Shown here piece by piece: positions 33,982 to 45,455 of a stretch of 64,000 nt of DNA. The DNA is from Humulus lupulus. Taxonomy: Eukaryota; Streptophyta; Magnoliopsida; Rosales; Cannabaceae. The stretch's first letter is position 1; each line of letters opens with the position of its first letter. The translations under genes were made by a program, and so were the position numbers. A model generated the notes under the pieces. The model was not told the DNA's origin and did no database searches. It saw nothing but the letters and a program-made list of their open reading frames with translations. The stretch is taken from positions 109,620,903 to 109,684,902 of the forward strand of contig NC_084802.1 of assembly GCF_963169125.1 (NCBI RefSeq). Reading direction: 5' to 3'.

Positions 33982-36435
33982 ATGGACCTTCAATGCATGG
34001 TGATATCGATGGAGGATAATGTAATGTACTTGCAACTTCTTGACATATTGCACAAGGAACTTAAAGTCTATAAACATATGTATGGGTTGAAATTGGAGGT
34101 TCTTTACTCATGCGGCGACCAACCATTTATACTTGTTCATGTTGAAAGTGATCTTGGTGTCTGTGCATTCTTAGGAGTAACATCTAAAGAAAGGTTATCC
34201 TTGTGTGTCACTCCTATTAAGAAGATTATCATTGCAGATCAATATTCCACTCTCGATCCCAGTGTTAATAAAGTTCATAGTGAGGTGGACACTTTTGTTC
34301 CATAAAGAGATCTTGTGGGAGATCCTGCTGGACCTGAGGGAGCTACTTTAGGAGGTCCTACTGGTGACCTGAGGGACAACCAGTATGAGTACGACCCCTA
34401 TATGAATGATGATCCAGTAGTTAAACATAATGGAGACTTAGGGTACGATTCAGAGGCATATTATAGTGTCGATTGACATGTCTGATGATTTACAAGTCGA
34501 ACAAATACAAGAACAGCCAGTACATCCTATTGCACGGGTGAACCCACCAAGTTAAGGACGCCGAACACCTAACATCAGCTCTAGTCGTCCTGGTGGAACA
34601 TAATATAACAATACAGGGAACGTTCCAATATTTTCGATAGAAGATCACAGAAGATGGAGTGCTCCCATGTTTACAAATAAGATATTATTGCCTCTAATCG
34701 ATCTGAAATACCCTCATCTTGTGTACTGTTGGGAGAACTACACCTTGGGAAGATGTTTGAGAACAAGATGGCTTTGAAAACCAAAGCATCTCTCTTCGCA
34801 ATGAAGAATAATTTTGAGTTTATGGTTAAGAAGTCTCGTAGTGATGTGTTGTATATCACCTGCAAGGATTCTGATTGTGGTTGGATAATAAGAGGGAAAA
34901 ACGTAGCGTGATTAGAGATGTTTGAGAGCATTGTTTATAATAGTGTACACACGTGCTCACTAGAATTGTGACATAAAGACCACCGTCAAGCAGTACCTTG
35001 GGTCATTGAGTACCTTATGAAGAACAAATATGCTGCTAATGGCACTAGCTACCCATCAAACAACATAAATGAGGATATGAAGAATAATTTTGGGATCGAT
35101 ATGAGTTATATGAAGGCTTGGAGATGCAGAGAGAAGGCACTCGGTTATGTCAGGGGGACACCTGAAGAATTGTACTCCAAGTTACCTTCTTACTTGTACA
35201 TGCTGCATCAAAAGAATTCATCTACAATAATTGATTTTGTCTCAGAGGACGGTCGCTTTCTTTACTGTTTCTTCTCACTTGGAGTTTTTAGTAGGGGATT
35301 TACATCATGTCATCCTGTTATATGTGTGGACAACACTTTCTTAAAGGCAAGTTATGGTGGTCACATGATGTGTGTTGTTGCATTGGATGCGAATAACCAC
35401 ATTTATCCAATTGCGTTCGCGATTGTGGACAGTGAGAATCATAATTCATGGAAGTATTTCATGATGAAATTGAAGGAAGCCATTGGAGTTGTTGATAATT
35501 TGTCTTTTGTATCAGACAAGCATGCTAGCATTATTCATGCTCTTGAGTTGGTCTTCCCTGATGCCTACCACGGTGCATGCTACCATCACATAAGTATGAA
35601 TGTAATCGCTAAGTTCAAGACTGGTCACTATCACAATGAGATGTGGAATGCGGCCTATGCATTTCAGAAGTAAAAAATTAATAGGTTCTTCAACAATATA
35701 AAGCAAATTGATCCTACCATCACTCGATATCTCGAGGGTATTGGCTTTGATAAGTGGACTCGTGCTTACTTTCCTTGGAATCAATACAATGTAATGACAA
35801 TCAACTACACTGAAAGCTTCAATAACAAAACCAAAGACGCAAGAACCTTCCCAGTCACAACTTTTGTGGAATTCATTTGTTTCACAATTCAGTCATGGTT
35901 TGCTGCACGCCGTGAGGAGGTAGAGAAGTGCACATCCAAATTATCAACAATATATGAGAAAGATGTATTTGGCATTGCGGATGATGCAAGGTACTTGAAA
36001 TTCCACCCACTTGGACAGTTCAAAATTCATGTGGTACACCCAAAAGGTGATGGTGAGGTGAATTTGATGACCAAATCATGCTCCTGTGGCATGTTTCAAA
36101 TAATGGGTTACCCTTGTGTTCATGTTGTGGCTGCAGCCATCCTACGCGGTGTCAACATTTACTCACTGTGTTCCCCATATTACACTACTGAGATGTGGAG
36201 GGAGTCTTACAAAGAAACAATTTACCCAACTGGAAACGAGGACGAGTGGGAAGTTCCTCAGAACATAAAGAATATGCAAGTTGGGGTACCCGTTGGGAAA
36301 CAACCAGTTGGTCGGCTGAAGAAGAAAAAGGTGGGAAGAAGGAAGACAAACCGCTATCCATCGAATGGTGAAATCATTCGCAAAGAGCGCAAGTGTAGTA
36401 TGTGTGGTGGTCTTGGCCACAACAAGGCTACATGA
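33982..36435 (+). pseudogene. TE-D MuDR-type transposase (broken)
   Basis: Most of the gene reads in one frame. It has an N-terminal region (33982-34305), a MuDR DNA-binding-like region (34729-34911, ending CDSDCGWIIRG) and a transposase core from 35017 with the Asp-containing VDNTFLKASYGG and SDKHASI and the C/H motif ACYHHI. A SWIM zinc finger, CSCGMFQIMGYPCVHV, lies near 36080-36130, followed by a C-terminal zinc knuckle CSMCGGLGHNKAT. In-frame stops include TAA at 34303, TGA at 34909, TAA at 35671 and TGA at 36433, which removes the knuckle's final Cys. A frameshift lies near 34480. It is inactive. Confidence 0.87.
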
Positions 36436-36529
36436 AAAGCTAGGCTATAAACTTTTTTTCCCATTTGGACTTGTTGTATTATTAACTTAGCTTGTTTTCC
36501 CTTTTTTTTTTTTCTTACAAGTTATGTTT

Positions 36530-36655
36530 AACTCGATTATAGCTCGACATGAACTCGATGTTAAGTCGATAGTAGCTCGATATGAACTCGATAATAGTAT
36601 ACTTTCACTATTCGATAATAGTTCGATATAGCTTGATGATAGCTCGATAGATGAT
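36530..36655 (+). repeat. CTCGAT-repeat block 3' of the TE-D transposase
   Basis: Five exact CTCGAT words and several variants in plus orientation lie in what would be the transposase 3' UTR. Confidence 0.75.
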
Positions 36656-36839
36656 ATATGAAAGTTACAAAAAAATGTAAACAATAGAACCCAAAACATA
36701 AACTTAACATGTAAAGACCCTATATATATACAATCATCAACAAAAAATGAAGAGCGTATCATAATCACTCTTATATTATATGTCCAAAAAAAATTAGAAT
36801 ATACATGTTTCATACAAAAGCCAGTCAAGGTCCCACATT

Positions 36840-39800
36840 TTGATACCACAAGTCTATCGTCCACATGTTCCTGAGCAAATCTATATTTTCATCGCAAATA
36901 GTTTCCAATGGAACGTTGGCAATGAGATGCTCAATATGCTTGATAGCATACACACCACAATCTCCACTATAGAAAAAATATAAACATTAAGTGTACAATA
37001 CTATAATTTTCCTTAGTAACAGATATAGTATGAAGATGATGTTTTTTACATTCTCTTTGACTTAGTGAGCTCGTGTTGCTTTGGGCGACGTCGTATGAAC
37101 TGATGCAGCCTCTTTCCTACTGCAGGAATCTTCAACATCAAGCTATCAGCGAAAAGTTTACTCTACAGCAACAGAGAAGGAAGCAACAAGCACCATGGCT
37201 TCATAACTTCCTCCATCTTTTCGTCACTAACCACCGAGATGTCTGAATCATAAACAGTGAGTGTCCAACTAGAAATAGAAGCCTCAATGGAAGAAAAAAA
37301 AAATGTTGTTATTCATAGTTCTGACACCAATATACACTCTGAACTCCTCCCTAAGATGCCAGAAACTATTGCTCGATGCCGGTCACCATAGACAACACAT
37401 CAGAATCCCAGAAGAACTTTGTTTTGTCGGTACTCATCTTGTATTGATGATATCAAGCAGGTATCACTTGTGAGAAAAAAACGTTCATCACAACAACATT
37501 CTGGCTATGTCGTGGGAAAAAACTGGCGACGCCTACGAAGCATGTGTTGTGCTGCATAAATATGCTACAAAGAAAGTACAGTATAAAAAGTTAGCAAAGA
37601 CCATCATAAATGGCTAAAAAATAGTGCAGAACCGAATAAATTGAGTTATAATCGAGCATTGTCGAGCTTATATCAAACTAAACATCGAGCTCATCGAGTC
37701 CATATCGAGCCCTTTTAAGCTCATATCGAGCTAATATCAGACAATAAACAATAACCCTACAACACCCCATCGATCTACTATCAAGCTCCACCGAGCTCCC
37801 ATTGAGCTAATCTAAAATAGTAAACAACAACCCTAGTTCAACACCCTCATCAATCTACTATCGAGCTCCATTGAGCTAATCTCAAACAGTAAACAACAAC
37901 CCTAGTTCAACACCCCCATCAATCTACTATTGAGCTCCCATCGAGCTAATCTCAAACAGAAAACAACAGCCCTAGTTTATAACCCCCATCGAACCCATAT
38001 CAAGCTCCCATTGAGCTAATCTTAAACAGTAAACAATAGCTCTAGTTTATAACCCCCATCGATCCCATATCGAGCTTTCATCGAACCTTATCGAGTCAAT
38101 AAAACAGAACTTGTAAAAATTAAAAACAAAACAGAATTTGTTAACTGTTTAAATAGGTTGCTTACCCCATCATTGAGCCACGACTGGGGTATCTTCCACG
38201 TCAGAAACCATGCTAGAGCGTGATTCCCAGTCTGCACATCCCTCTGGGTCTGGTTGGGGATGTCTCCAAGCAGCCACTTGCAAACTGTCCTATATTATTT
38301 GCGATATGGCTTCTTGAGAGGTTCTAACACAATTGCCTCCTCTGTAGCTGCCTCTGTAGGTGTAGCTGCATCGGTGCGAGGTCTTTTCCTCGTGGGATTA
38401 GTGTACTCCTTAAACCATTCTAGCTTGCGTCTTTGGCATCTAGTCCTCTGAAACCGAACCCTAGCAACTTCCTCAGGGTTGACAATAGGGACTCCCGGAG
38501 TCGCAGGATCAGGTGTCACAATGATGGTGGGAGGAGTGGTTGGATCATCAACATAGTCATCTGGAATATCCAGTGAATCTGAGTATGAATCTGCCTTGGA
38601 GCCCCTCGGTCTCTCCTTAATAAACGTCAGGATCTGACTGACTATGACCATGATCACTGACTGGTTCTTCAGGAGGGTCTCCTGTCGCCCTCAGCTCTAT
38701 CCAATTGCTCAATCAACTTGGTTAGAACAAGGGCTGAGGCTGGGCTGGGGCTGCAGCTGGGGCAACAGGAGGGGTGGGACCTACAACCTCCTCCTCTTCC
38801 AGGACAACATCATCAAATATCTTCGTTGCATCGGCTACCTGAGAAACTATCTCGGTGACTTTCTCAAAAGTCGCATCCTCCTCCTCCTCCTCATCAGCCT
38901 CCTTAGGATCCTGGCCAAGCCCGGGATAAAGGGGAAGATCTCCATCTGTCAGCGATAAATAAAAGTCCTTTTCTACTGGTCGGGGCTTCAACATCGAAAG
39001 GAAGATCAACTGCAAACAACATAAAACATTTGGTTAACTCAAATAATCATAAAAGAAAGTCATATAGATAAAAATAATTGTTTAATGTCAATCAAATATA
39101 ACTTACATTCTTCTTCGATAACATCTATGAGAGGATAGACTTGGTGAAATCCTTGTTCTTTCGATGCGACCAACTAAGCATCCTCGGGACCATGTTTCCC
39201 TAGCTCACAACAAACTCCGTTGCAAGCTCTAGAATAGCCTCATATGCCCAATACTGTAAGGCCAGGGCATAACCATACATACTGTACTTGGACTCTTTTT
39301 ACACCTTGGCATCCTTCTTGTTCTCATAGTTTGCCTTTTGCTTCGGCATGCCCTTCTTACAAGACAGTAAAAGCCTCCCACAAGAGTACTTCTCCCATGG
39401 ATAGCTGAAGAAGTAGTCTACGTTCTCAACCATCTTCATAATATCTCTCCATATGTGCAACTTGCCCTCTATGGCATTTAGAACCCCCTCAACCAACAAA
39501 CATAGACCAAGCTTGTACACATCTTCCACAACAGTACATGTCTTGAAAGCATTGTCCACCTATGAGAGCTTTACTTTCTCAGCATCATTGAAATACTCCT
39601 TTATCAAGCGGTCCCTGAGATTACGCTCCTCCAACTCTTCTGATGACGGGAAGGTACTGAAATTCAACCTCGTCACCAGGGCAAACTCTCCCATGCCGAA
39701 TAATCTACAAGGCTTTGACCCCAATAAGAAATGCACCTCATCTTTTTTATTACTGGCAATTTTTCTCAAAAGCAGCTGATGTACCAAAACTCTTGAGAAA

Positions 39801-39905
39801 TTAAACTCTGAAGCCAAAAAGAACTGCTTGAAAGAGGATTCCTTAGCCCTTTTTATCAGCCTGAGGTCCACAAACCTAGTCTTAATGTGATTTAAAGTGC
39901 TACTA
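36840..39905 (-). pseudogene. TE-D Ulp1-like (C48) protease gene with DUF1985 domain (broken)
   Basis: Reading on the minus strand, a DUF1985-like region spans 39871-39299 (LVHQLLLRKIA, FGMGEFALVTRLN, SYPWEKYSC), with one in-frame TAG at 39560-39562. Acidic and proline-rich linker segments follow (39015-38722 and 38657-38295). The C48 peptidase end lies at about 37280-36840: WTLTVYDSDIS, a KRLHQFIRRRPKQHELTKS helix, and the catalytic-Cys block GDCGVYAIKHIEHL at 36917-36967 after an acceptor near 36973. Ulp1 enzymes remove SUMO-like modifiers. Stops and frameshifts in the C48 exons make this a pseudogene. Confidence 0.78.
37650..38100 (-). repeat. CTCGAT-repeat block within the TE-D Ulp1 gene
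   Basis: About nine ATCGAG words on the plus strand, that is CTCGAT on the minus strand, the sense strand of the Ulp1-like gene. Longer near-repeats of about 80 nt (AACAACCCTAGTTCAACACC and neighbours) are also present. It probably lies in an intron. Confidence 0.78.
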
Positions 39906-40059
39906 CCCCGTTATGTGACTCGATCAGGAAAGTGATCAACAAACGGAACAAGCAACTTAGGCATCTGCAACAACACATGAAAAAAATTGGTATTAAAATA
40001 GAATGTTAAACAGAATTGGGAAAAAATTCAAAAAAAATTCATCAAAAACTGAAATAAAC

Positions 40060-40301
40060 ACTGTCATCGAGCCCTATCGAGCTCGATCAAGCTATACATC
40101 AAGCCTTTATCAAACTGCCATCGAGCCATTATTAAAACTAATCTTTTAGGTTACCATCAATCTTATATCAAGTTTCCATCGAGCCTAACTATATCAAGCC
40201 TACTATCGAACCATAATCGAGCCTATCGAGCTAGTTTCATCTATTACCACAAATTAATCGAGCCATTATCAAACTTGTATCGAACCTATTGAGCCACTTG
40301 T
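40060..40301 (-). repeat. CTCGAT-repeat block 5' of the TE-D Ulp1 gene
   Basis: About seven ATCGAG words on the plus strand (CTCGAT in the sense of the Ulp1 gene) lie upstream of its first recognisable exon. The block is cut by the insertion of TE-E at 40302. Confidence 0.75.
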
Positions 40302-41411
40302 TGTTATATTATTTTATAATATAATGTAATATTATATTATATTATAATATAATATTTTAGATTAAATAAATGTGACAAAGAATGTCACATATTGTAACAT
40401 ATAATAGAGAGTTACAATATTTAGATATATGAGATATATCCAAATAATGTAACATATTTGGTGTTACAAATTTGTAACTTCCAAATATTACCCTTTATTG
40501 TGTAAATTTGTTGTTACACAATATTGAGATGAATTTCATAAAGCCATATGTGAAATGGCTGTTAGAGATATGATTTTAACCTCAATAATGTGTTTTGGGA
40601 GCTACAAAATCATTTGGGAGGGTTTGGAATCGTTTGGAAAAACAACACATTTTTAAGTGCTGAAAGTGGTCGATGGCCGCGGCCACTAATGTCTCTGGCC
40701 GCGGCCACAGGCAAAAAACTGACCAATTTTTCAGTTTTTTCAATCTTTGTTGAACGGCTCAAAAAACCTAAATAACTCCCAAATCTCATTTTTAATTCCA
40801 TATTAATCCAATTAAACATTGGTAACAACCATGGGGGTTGGTGGAATTTGAAATTCAAAGGGTGTCTCTAAACTCTATAAATAGGAGCCTATAGCTCACT
40901 TGTAAGACACAACATTTCTATCCATTAGAGCACTTGGCTAGAAACACCTTGAGGCTTGATAATTCCATAAAGCATTTCCAATATCTGTGAGAGATTCCTT
41001 AGTGCTTGAGTTAGGGGGAAATAAGCTTTTGGACAAAGGTTTCAAACCTTGTTTAAGTTGGTGATCCCCAACACTCTTCACTTTGATTGTGTGAGTGAGA
41101 GTTTATTGTTTTTGTTCTTGTTCTTATTTTCTTCTATTGCTTTTTCTTCTTTTTCTATTTACTTGTACTTTTGTTTAAGAGTTGTAATCCTTTTATTTCC
41201 TTTGTTCAAACACTTCTAGTTTATTTGTATCTCTTGTAATAGATTTGTACTTTCTATTTCTATTATCTTACATCTCCTTCTCCTTTTATTTTTATTTTAA
41301 GTTATAGAGTTGTAACACTCCTTTTAATAAATCATTATTTATTTGTAATATATTGCATAAAGTTGTATTTTCTTACCATTTCCATTGAGGCAATCTATTT
41401 TTTTCTTAACA
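40302..41411 (+). repeat. TE-E 5' LTR (1110 bp)
   Basis: A TATA box (CTATAAATAG) is at 40874-40883. Two perfect GGCCGCGGCC palindromes lie at 40675-40684 and 40697-40706. The AT-rich start is expanded relative to the 3' LTR. Confidence 0.94.
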
Positions 41412-41438
41412 TTCAAAAGCTTACCCTTGTTTGTTTCA

Positions 41439-42278
41439 ATGGAAGGTGAGACCAACAAAATCATGAATCAAGACCTAGTGAGGTTGGATAGGTTTGATGG
41501 GTCCAATTTCACTAGGTGGCAAGAAAAGGTGAGATTCCTTTTGACCACTCTCAAAATTGCCTACATCCTAGAATCCACTCTAGAACCTCTCCCAACACCA
41601 TCCGACAAGGACACTCCCGAGGAGGTGGAGAAAAGAAGGAAGAGGGAGGAGGACAATCTCCTTTGCAGGGGTCATATCCTCAATGCCCTATCTGATAGGC
41701 TCTATGACCTCTACACCAAGAACAAATCGGCCAAGGAGATATGGGATGCGCTTGAGAAAAAAGTTCAAGGCAGAAGAGGAAGGTACCAAAAAGTTTTTGA
41801 TATCTCAATACTTCGATTTCAAATTTTTTGGTGACAAACCTATTCTTCCTCAAATTCATGAATTGCAAATAATTGTTAACAAACTGAAAGTTTTAAAGAT
41901 TGAGCTTCCCAAGCCCTTTCAAGTTGGTGCTATAGTGGCTAAATTACCACCAACTTGGAAGAGCTATAGGAAAAGAATCCTCCATAAAAATGAGGACTAT
42001 TATTTAGAGGAGAACCAAAAGCATATTCGAATTGAAGAGGAATCAATATGTAGAGATAAACTTGTGGAGGGGTCTAATGGAGAGACTTCCAAAGCAAATG
42101 CGGTGTCACAACCAAAACATCCCAAAAACAAAGGGAAAAAGGGTAACGAGAAACCTTTGTGTCCAAAAACCAACCCAAACAAGTTTAAGGGCGAGAAAAG
42201 TCCTTGCTTTATGTGTGGGAAAAAGGGTCACTATGCTAGAGAGTGTAGGCATAGAAAGACCAACAAGGACCTAAGGTG
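41439..42278 (+). pseudogene. gag: TE-E gag (frameshifted)
   Basis: ATG at 41439 (MEGETNKIMNQD) opens a copia gag with FDGSNFTRWQEKVRFLL. The frame shifts near 41770-41830 and continues to a CCHC zinc knuckle, CFMCGKKGHYAREC, near 42205-42250. A second apparent one-base loss at about 42262 puts a TGA at 42277 just before the protease. The ATG at 41439 was chosen over upstream TTG/ATT codons. Confidence 0.85.
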
Positions 42279-43268
42279 AATGAAACTCAAGAGGAAAACA
42301 TAGTTGCTACCCTTAGTGAGGTGAATGCGGTCCAAGGCAAGGTGAAAGGGTGGTGGTATGATACATGTGCCATCGTCCATGTCACCTATGACAAATCATT
42401 GTTCAAGACCTTTGAAGAGTCAAAGGGCAACCATGAGATTCAAATGGGCAATGAGGGCAAATCCAAGGTACTTGGCAAAGGTACCATTGAAGTCTTTTTC
42501 ACCTCCGGCAAGAAAGTTACATTAGTTAATGTACTTTATGTTCCCGAAATGAGTAGAAACTTGGTAAGTGGTGATTTGCTTGGTAAGCCCAGCATTAAAG
42601 CTATTTTTGAGTCCGGTAAACTTATACTTACCAAATCAAATTTATTTTTGGGAAAGGGGTACTCTTGTGAGGGTATGGTTAAATTGTGCACCAATGATGT
42701 AACTTTCAATGTTATCAATAAAAATGTTAATTCCGCCTATATTGTTGAGTATGATTCTTTATTTTTGTGGCATCTTAGACTATCGCATATAGGTTTTTCA
42801 ACCATGAAAAGAGTAGTAAAATGTGGTATGATTGCATGCAATATTAAAAGCTATGGTAAATGTGAAACATGTGTTAAGGCAAAAATGATTAAGAAACCAT
42901 TTCCTAGTGTAGAAAGATCATCTAATTTACTAGATTTAGTCCATAGTGATCTTTGTGAATTAAATGGTGTTTTAACTAGAGGTGGTAAAAGGTATTTTCT
43001 TACTTTTATAGATGATTTAAGTAGATATACCTATGTGTTTCTTTTAAAGCATAAAGATGAAACTTTTGATGCTTTTAAATTGTATAAATTAGAAGTTGAA
43101 AATCAACTAAATAAAAATATTAAGGTGCTAAGAAGTGATAGAGGAGGAGAGTACTTCTCTAATGAATTCAATACATTTTGTGAAGAAAATGGTATAATTC
43201 ATGAGTGCACTGCACCTTATACATCACAACACAATGGTGTTGCCAAAAGGAAAAGAGGACTTATCTAG
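42276..43268 (+). pseudogene. TE-E protease and integrase N-terminal half
   Basis: The protease region reads WWYDTCAIVHVTYD, where most copia proteases have D-S/T-G-A. The integrase has an HHCC finger (HLRLSHI with CETCVKAK), Asp in VHSDLCELNG and Asp in LRSDRGGEYFS. The catalytic Glu position is Lys in NGVAKRKRG. A frameshift near 43258 ends this frame; integrase continues in another frame. Confidence 0.85.
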
Positions 43269-44818
43269 AGATGATAAATTCTATGTTGGTGTTTTCTAAG
43301 TTGAACTTCAACTTATGGGGTGAAGCGCTTTTAACCGCTTGTCACATTCTTAATCAAATACCGATGAAGAAAAATGAGATATCTCCATATGCGTTATGGA
43401 AAGGAAGAAAACCCAACATAGGGTACTTCAAAGTGTGGGGGTGTCTTGCATATTGCAAGAAAAATGAACCTAATAGAACAAAGTTAAGTTCAAGAGCCAT
43501 AAAGTGTGATTTTGTTGGTTATGCCAACAACAGTAAAGCTTATAAGCTATTAGACTTAGAGTCTAATATTGTGATTGAATCTAGAGAAGTTGAAATTTTT
43601 GATAATATGTTATGTGACAACAATTCTCAAGCTTCAACATCTCTAAAGGAGAATTTGTTATATGAGAGCAATTCTCAAGCTTCTACATCCAAAGTTGATT
43701 CTCAAGAGAAGAATCCTCAAAAAGATGTAAAGCAACCCTTGGAACCTAGAAGAAGTCAAAGGCTTAAAAATCATAAAAGTCTAGTAGTGGATGAGATAGA
43801 TTCTCAACGAATTTCGTTCTACATGGTAGAAGGAAATAGAGAGGAAGTTATTAGGAAAATTCCTATTGTACTTCTCGTTGAGGATGATCCTAAGACTTAT
43901 AGAGAAGCTATGCAATCAAGAGATAGTGCATTTTGGAAAGAAGCCGTCAATGATGAGATGGATTCCATTCTTTCCAATAACACTTGGGAATTGGTAGACC
44001 TCCCACCGGGGTCTAAACCAATTGGGTGTAAGTGGGTATTTAGGAGAAAATACCACACTGACGGCACTATCCAAACCTTTAAAGCTAGATTAGTAGCTAA
44101 AGGGTTTAGGAAAAATGAGGGTATCGATTATTTCGATACTTATGCGCCTGTTGCAAGTACAACTTATATAAGAATTTTGTTTGCTTTAGCTTCTATACAC
44201 AACTTATATGTTCATCAAATGGATGTCAAAACAACATTCCTTAATGGTGACCTCAATGAGGAGGTCTATATGGAACAACTCGAAGGGTTTGTCCTACCAA
44301 AATATGAACATAAAGTTTGTAGACTTGTAAAATCCTTATATGGATTGAAACAAGCTCCTAAGCAATGGCATGAGAAATTTGATTAAGCCATCATGTCTAA
44401 TGGGTTTAGACATAACAATGGAGACAAATGTTTGTATTCCAAATCTTGTAAGGGATATGTGATCATTGTTTGCTTATATGTGGATGACATGCTTATTCTA
44501 AGTTATAGCATGAAAGGGATAGAAGAAACGAAGAGGTTTCTATCATCAACCTTCAAGATGAAAGATCTTGGAGAAGTTGACACCATACTTGGTATCAAAG
44601 TAAAGAAACATAGTGGGGGCTTTGCGTTAGGGCAAGCCCACTATGTTGAGAAAATATTGAAAAAATTTAACCATCTCAAAGTTAAAGATGCCAATACTCC
44701 ATTCGATCATAGTGTAAAACTAGAGAAGAATGAAGGAAGAGCAGTGGCTCAATTGGAGTACGCTAGTGCTACGTTGCCCAATGTACTAGAGCTGATATAG
44801 CATTTGCAGTAAGTAAAC
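43263..44818 (+). pseudogene. TE-E integrase C-terminus and reverse transcriptase
   Basis: The integrase C-terminus (WGEALLTACHILNQIP, ALWKGRKPNIGYFKVWGC) runs into a linker and the copia RT: WKEAVNDEMDSI, KWVFRRKY, ARLVAKGF and LYVDDMLIL, the catalytic Asp pair. A TAA at 44384-44386 interrupts RT. A further small deletion near 44765 shifts frame just before TE-F's insertion point at 44818. Confidence 0.88.
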
Positions 44819-45407
44819 TGTTATCCATAAAATTAGCATTGATGATGTGGCAAGTAATCCCTAGACACGTGGCTGACACTTGGAAACGTCTGCTAGAGTA
44901 TCGACCAGAGGACACATTAGAAGCAATGTAAGCCTGTCTTACCCGCGACCAGTTTGGTCGATGGTTCCGTATACAAGGCGACGTTTATGGGAAGATCTTT
45001 ATGAATCTCGAATTTATCTCACACAATCTCCTGAGTATCCGATTATTCAGGAAATAATATCTGTAACAATCTTTTGTAATCCCCCTTGAGCCTATAAATA
45101 GCAAGAGATAGCTCAAGGGAGAGGACTTTTGGCTTTTGATACGTGAGAGATTACAGTGATTATCCTAGGAATATTGTATTATTCTTGAGGAAGTGGTGAA
45201 ACTCATTGAACCCTAGTTCTTTGATCACTCTTCTGATTTTTATATCAACATCATTCTAAGTGGACGTAGGTCATTACCAGATCCTGGGGCCGAACCACTA
45301 TAAAATACCGTGTCTTATTTACTTTTGTCATTACGTTCTTCTCATCTCTTTCATTCATATCAAGCATATTTTGACTCCGTGTCAGTTGGCCAAATCTTGG
45401 GTCAACA
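44819..45407 (+). repeat. TE-F 5' LTR (589 bp)
   Basis: TGTTATCC to GGTCAACA. TATA box CTATAAATA at 45092-45100. A GCGACCAGTTTGGTCG hairpin corresponds to the one in TE-B. Confidence 0.95.
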
Positions 45408-45410
45408 TTC

Positions 45411-45428
45411 TGGTGCTTTCATTGAGAG
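45411..45428 (+). other. TE-F primer-binding site
   Basis: TGGTGCTTTCATTGAGAG starts 3 bp after the LTR, identical to TE-B (17547-17564, minus strand). Confidence 0.75.
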
Positions 45429-45455
45429 CTTGATTTATCGTTGTTGAGAAAACTA

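Larger units (their letters stand above)
33051..40301 (+). mobile_element. TE-D: Mutator-like element of the Ulp1-carrying (Kaonashi-like) type
   Basis: The element has a MuDR-type transposase pseudogene on the plus strand and a DUF1985/Ulp1 peptidase pseudogene on the minus strand, converging near 36435-36840. MULEs with captured Ulp1-like protease genes are known in plants (Kaonashi, KI-MULEs). The left end may be at GGGAAATTTGACTATTT (33051), which resembles MULE termini, but this is weak. The right end is not in the window, since TE-G and TE-E interrupt the right arm. Confidence 0.75.
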
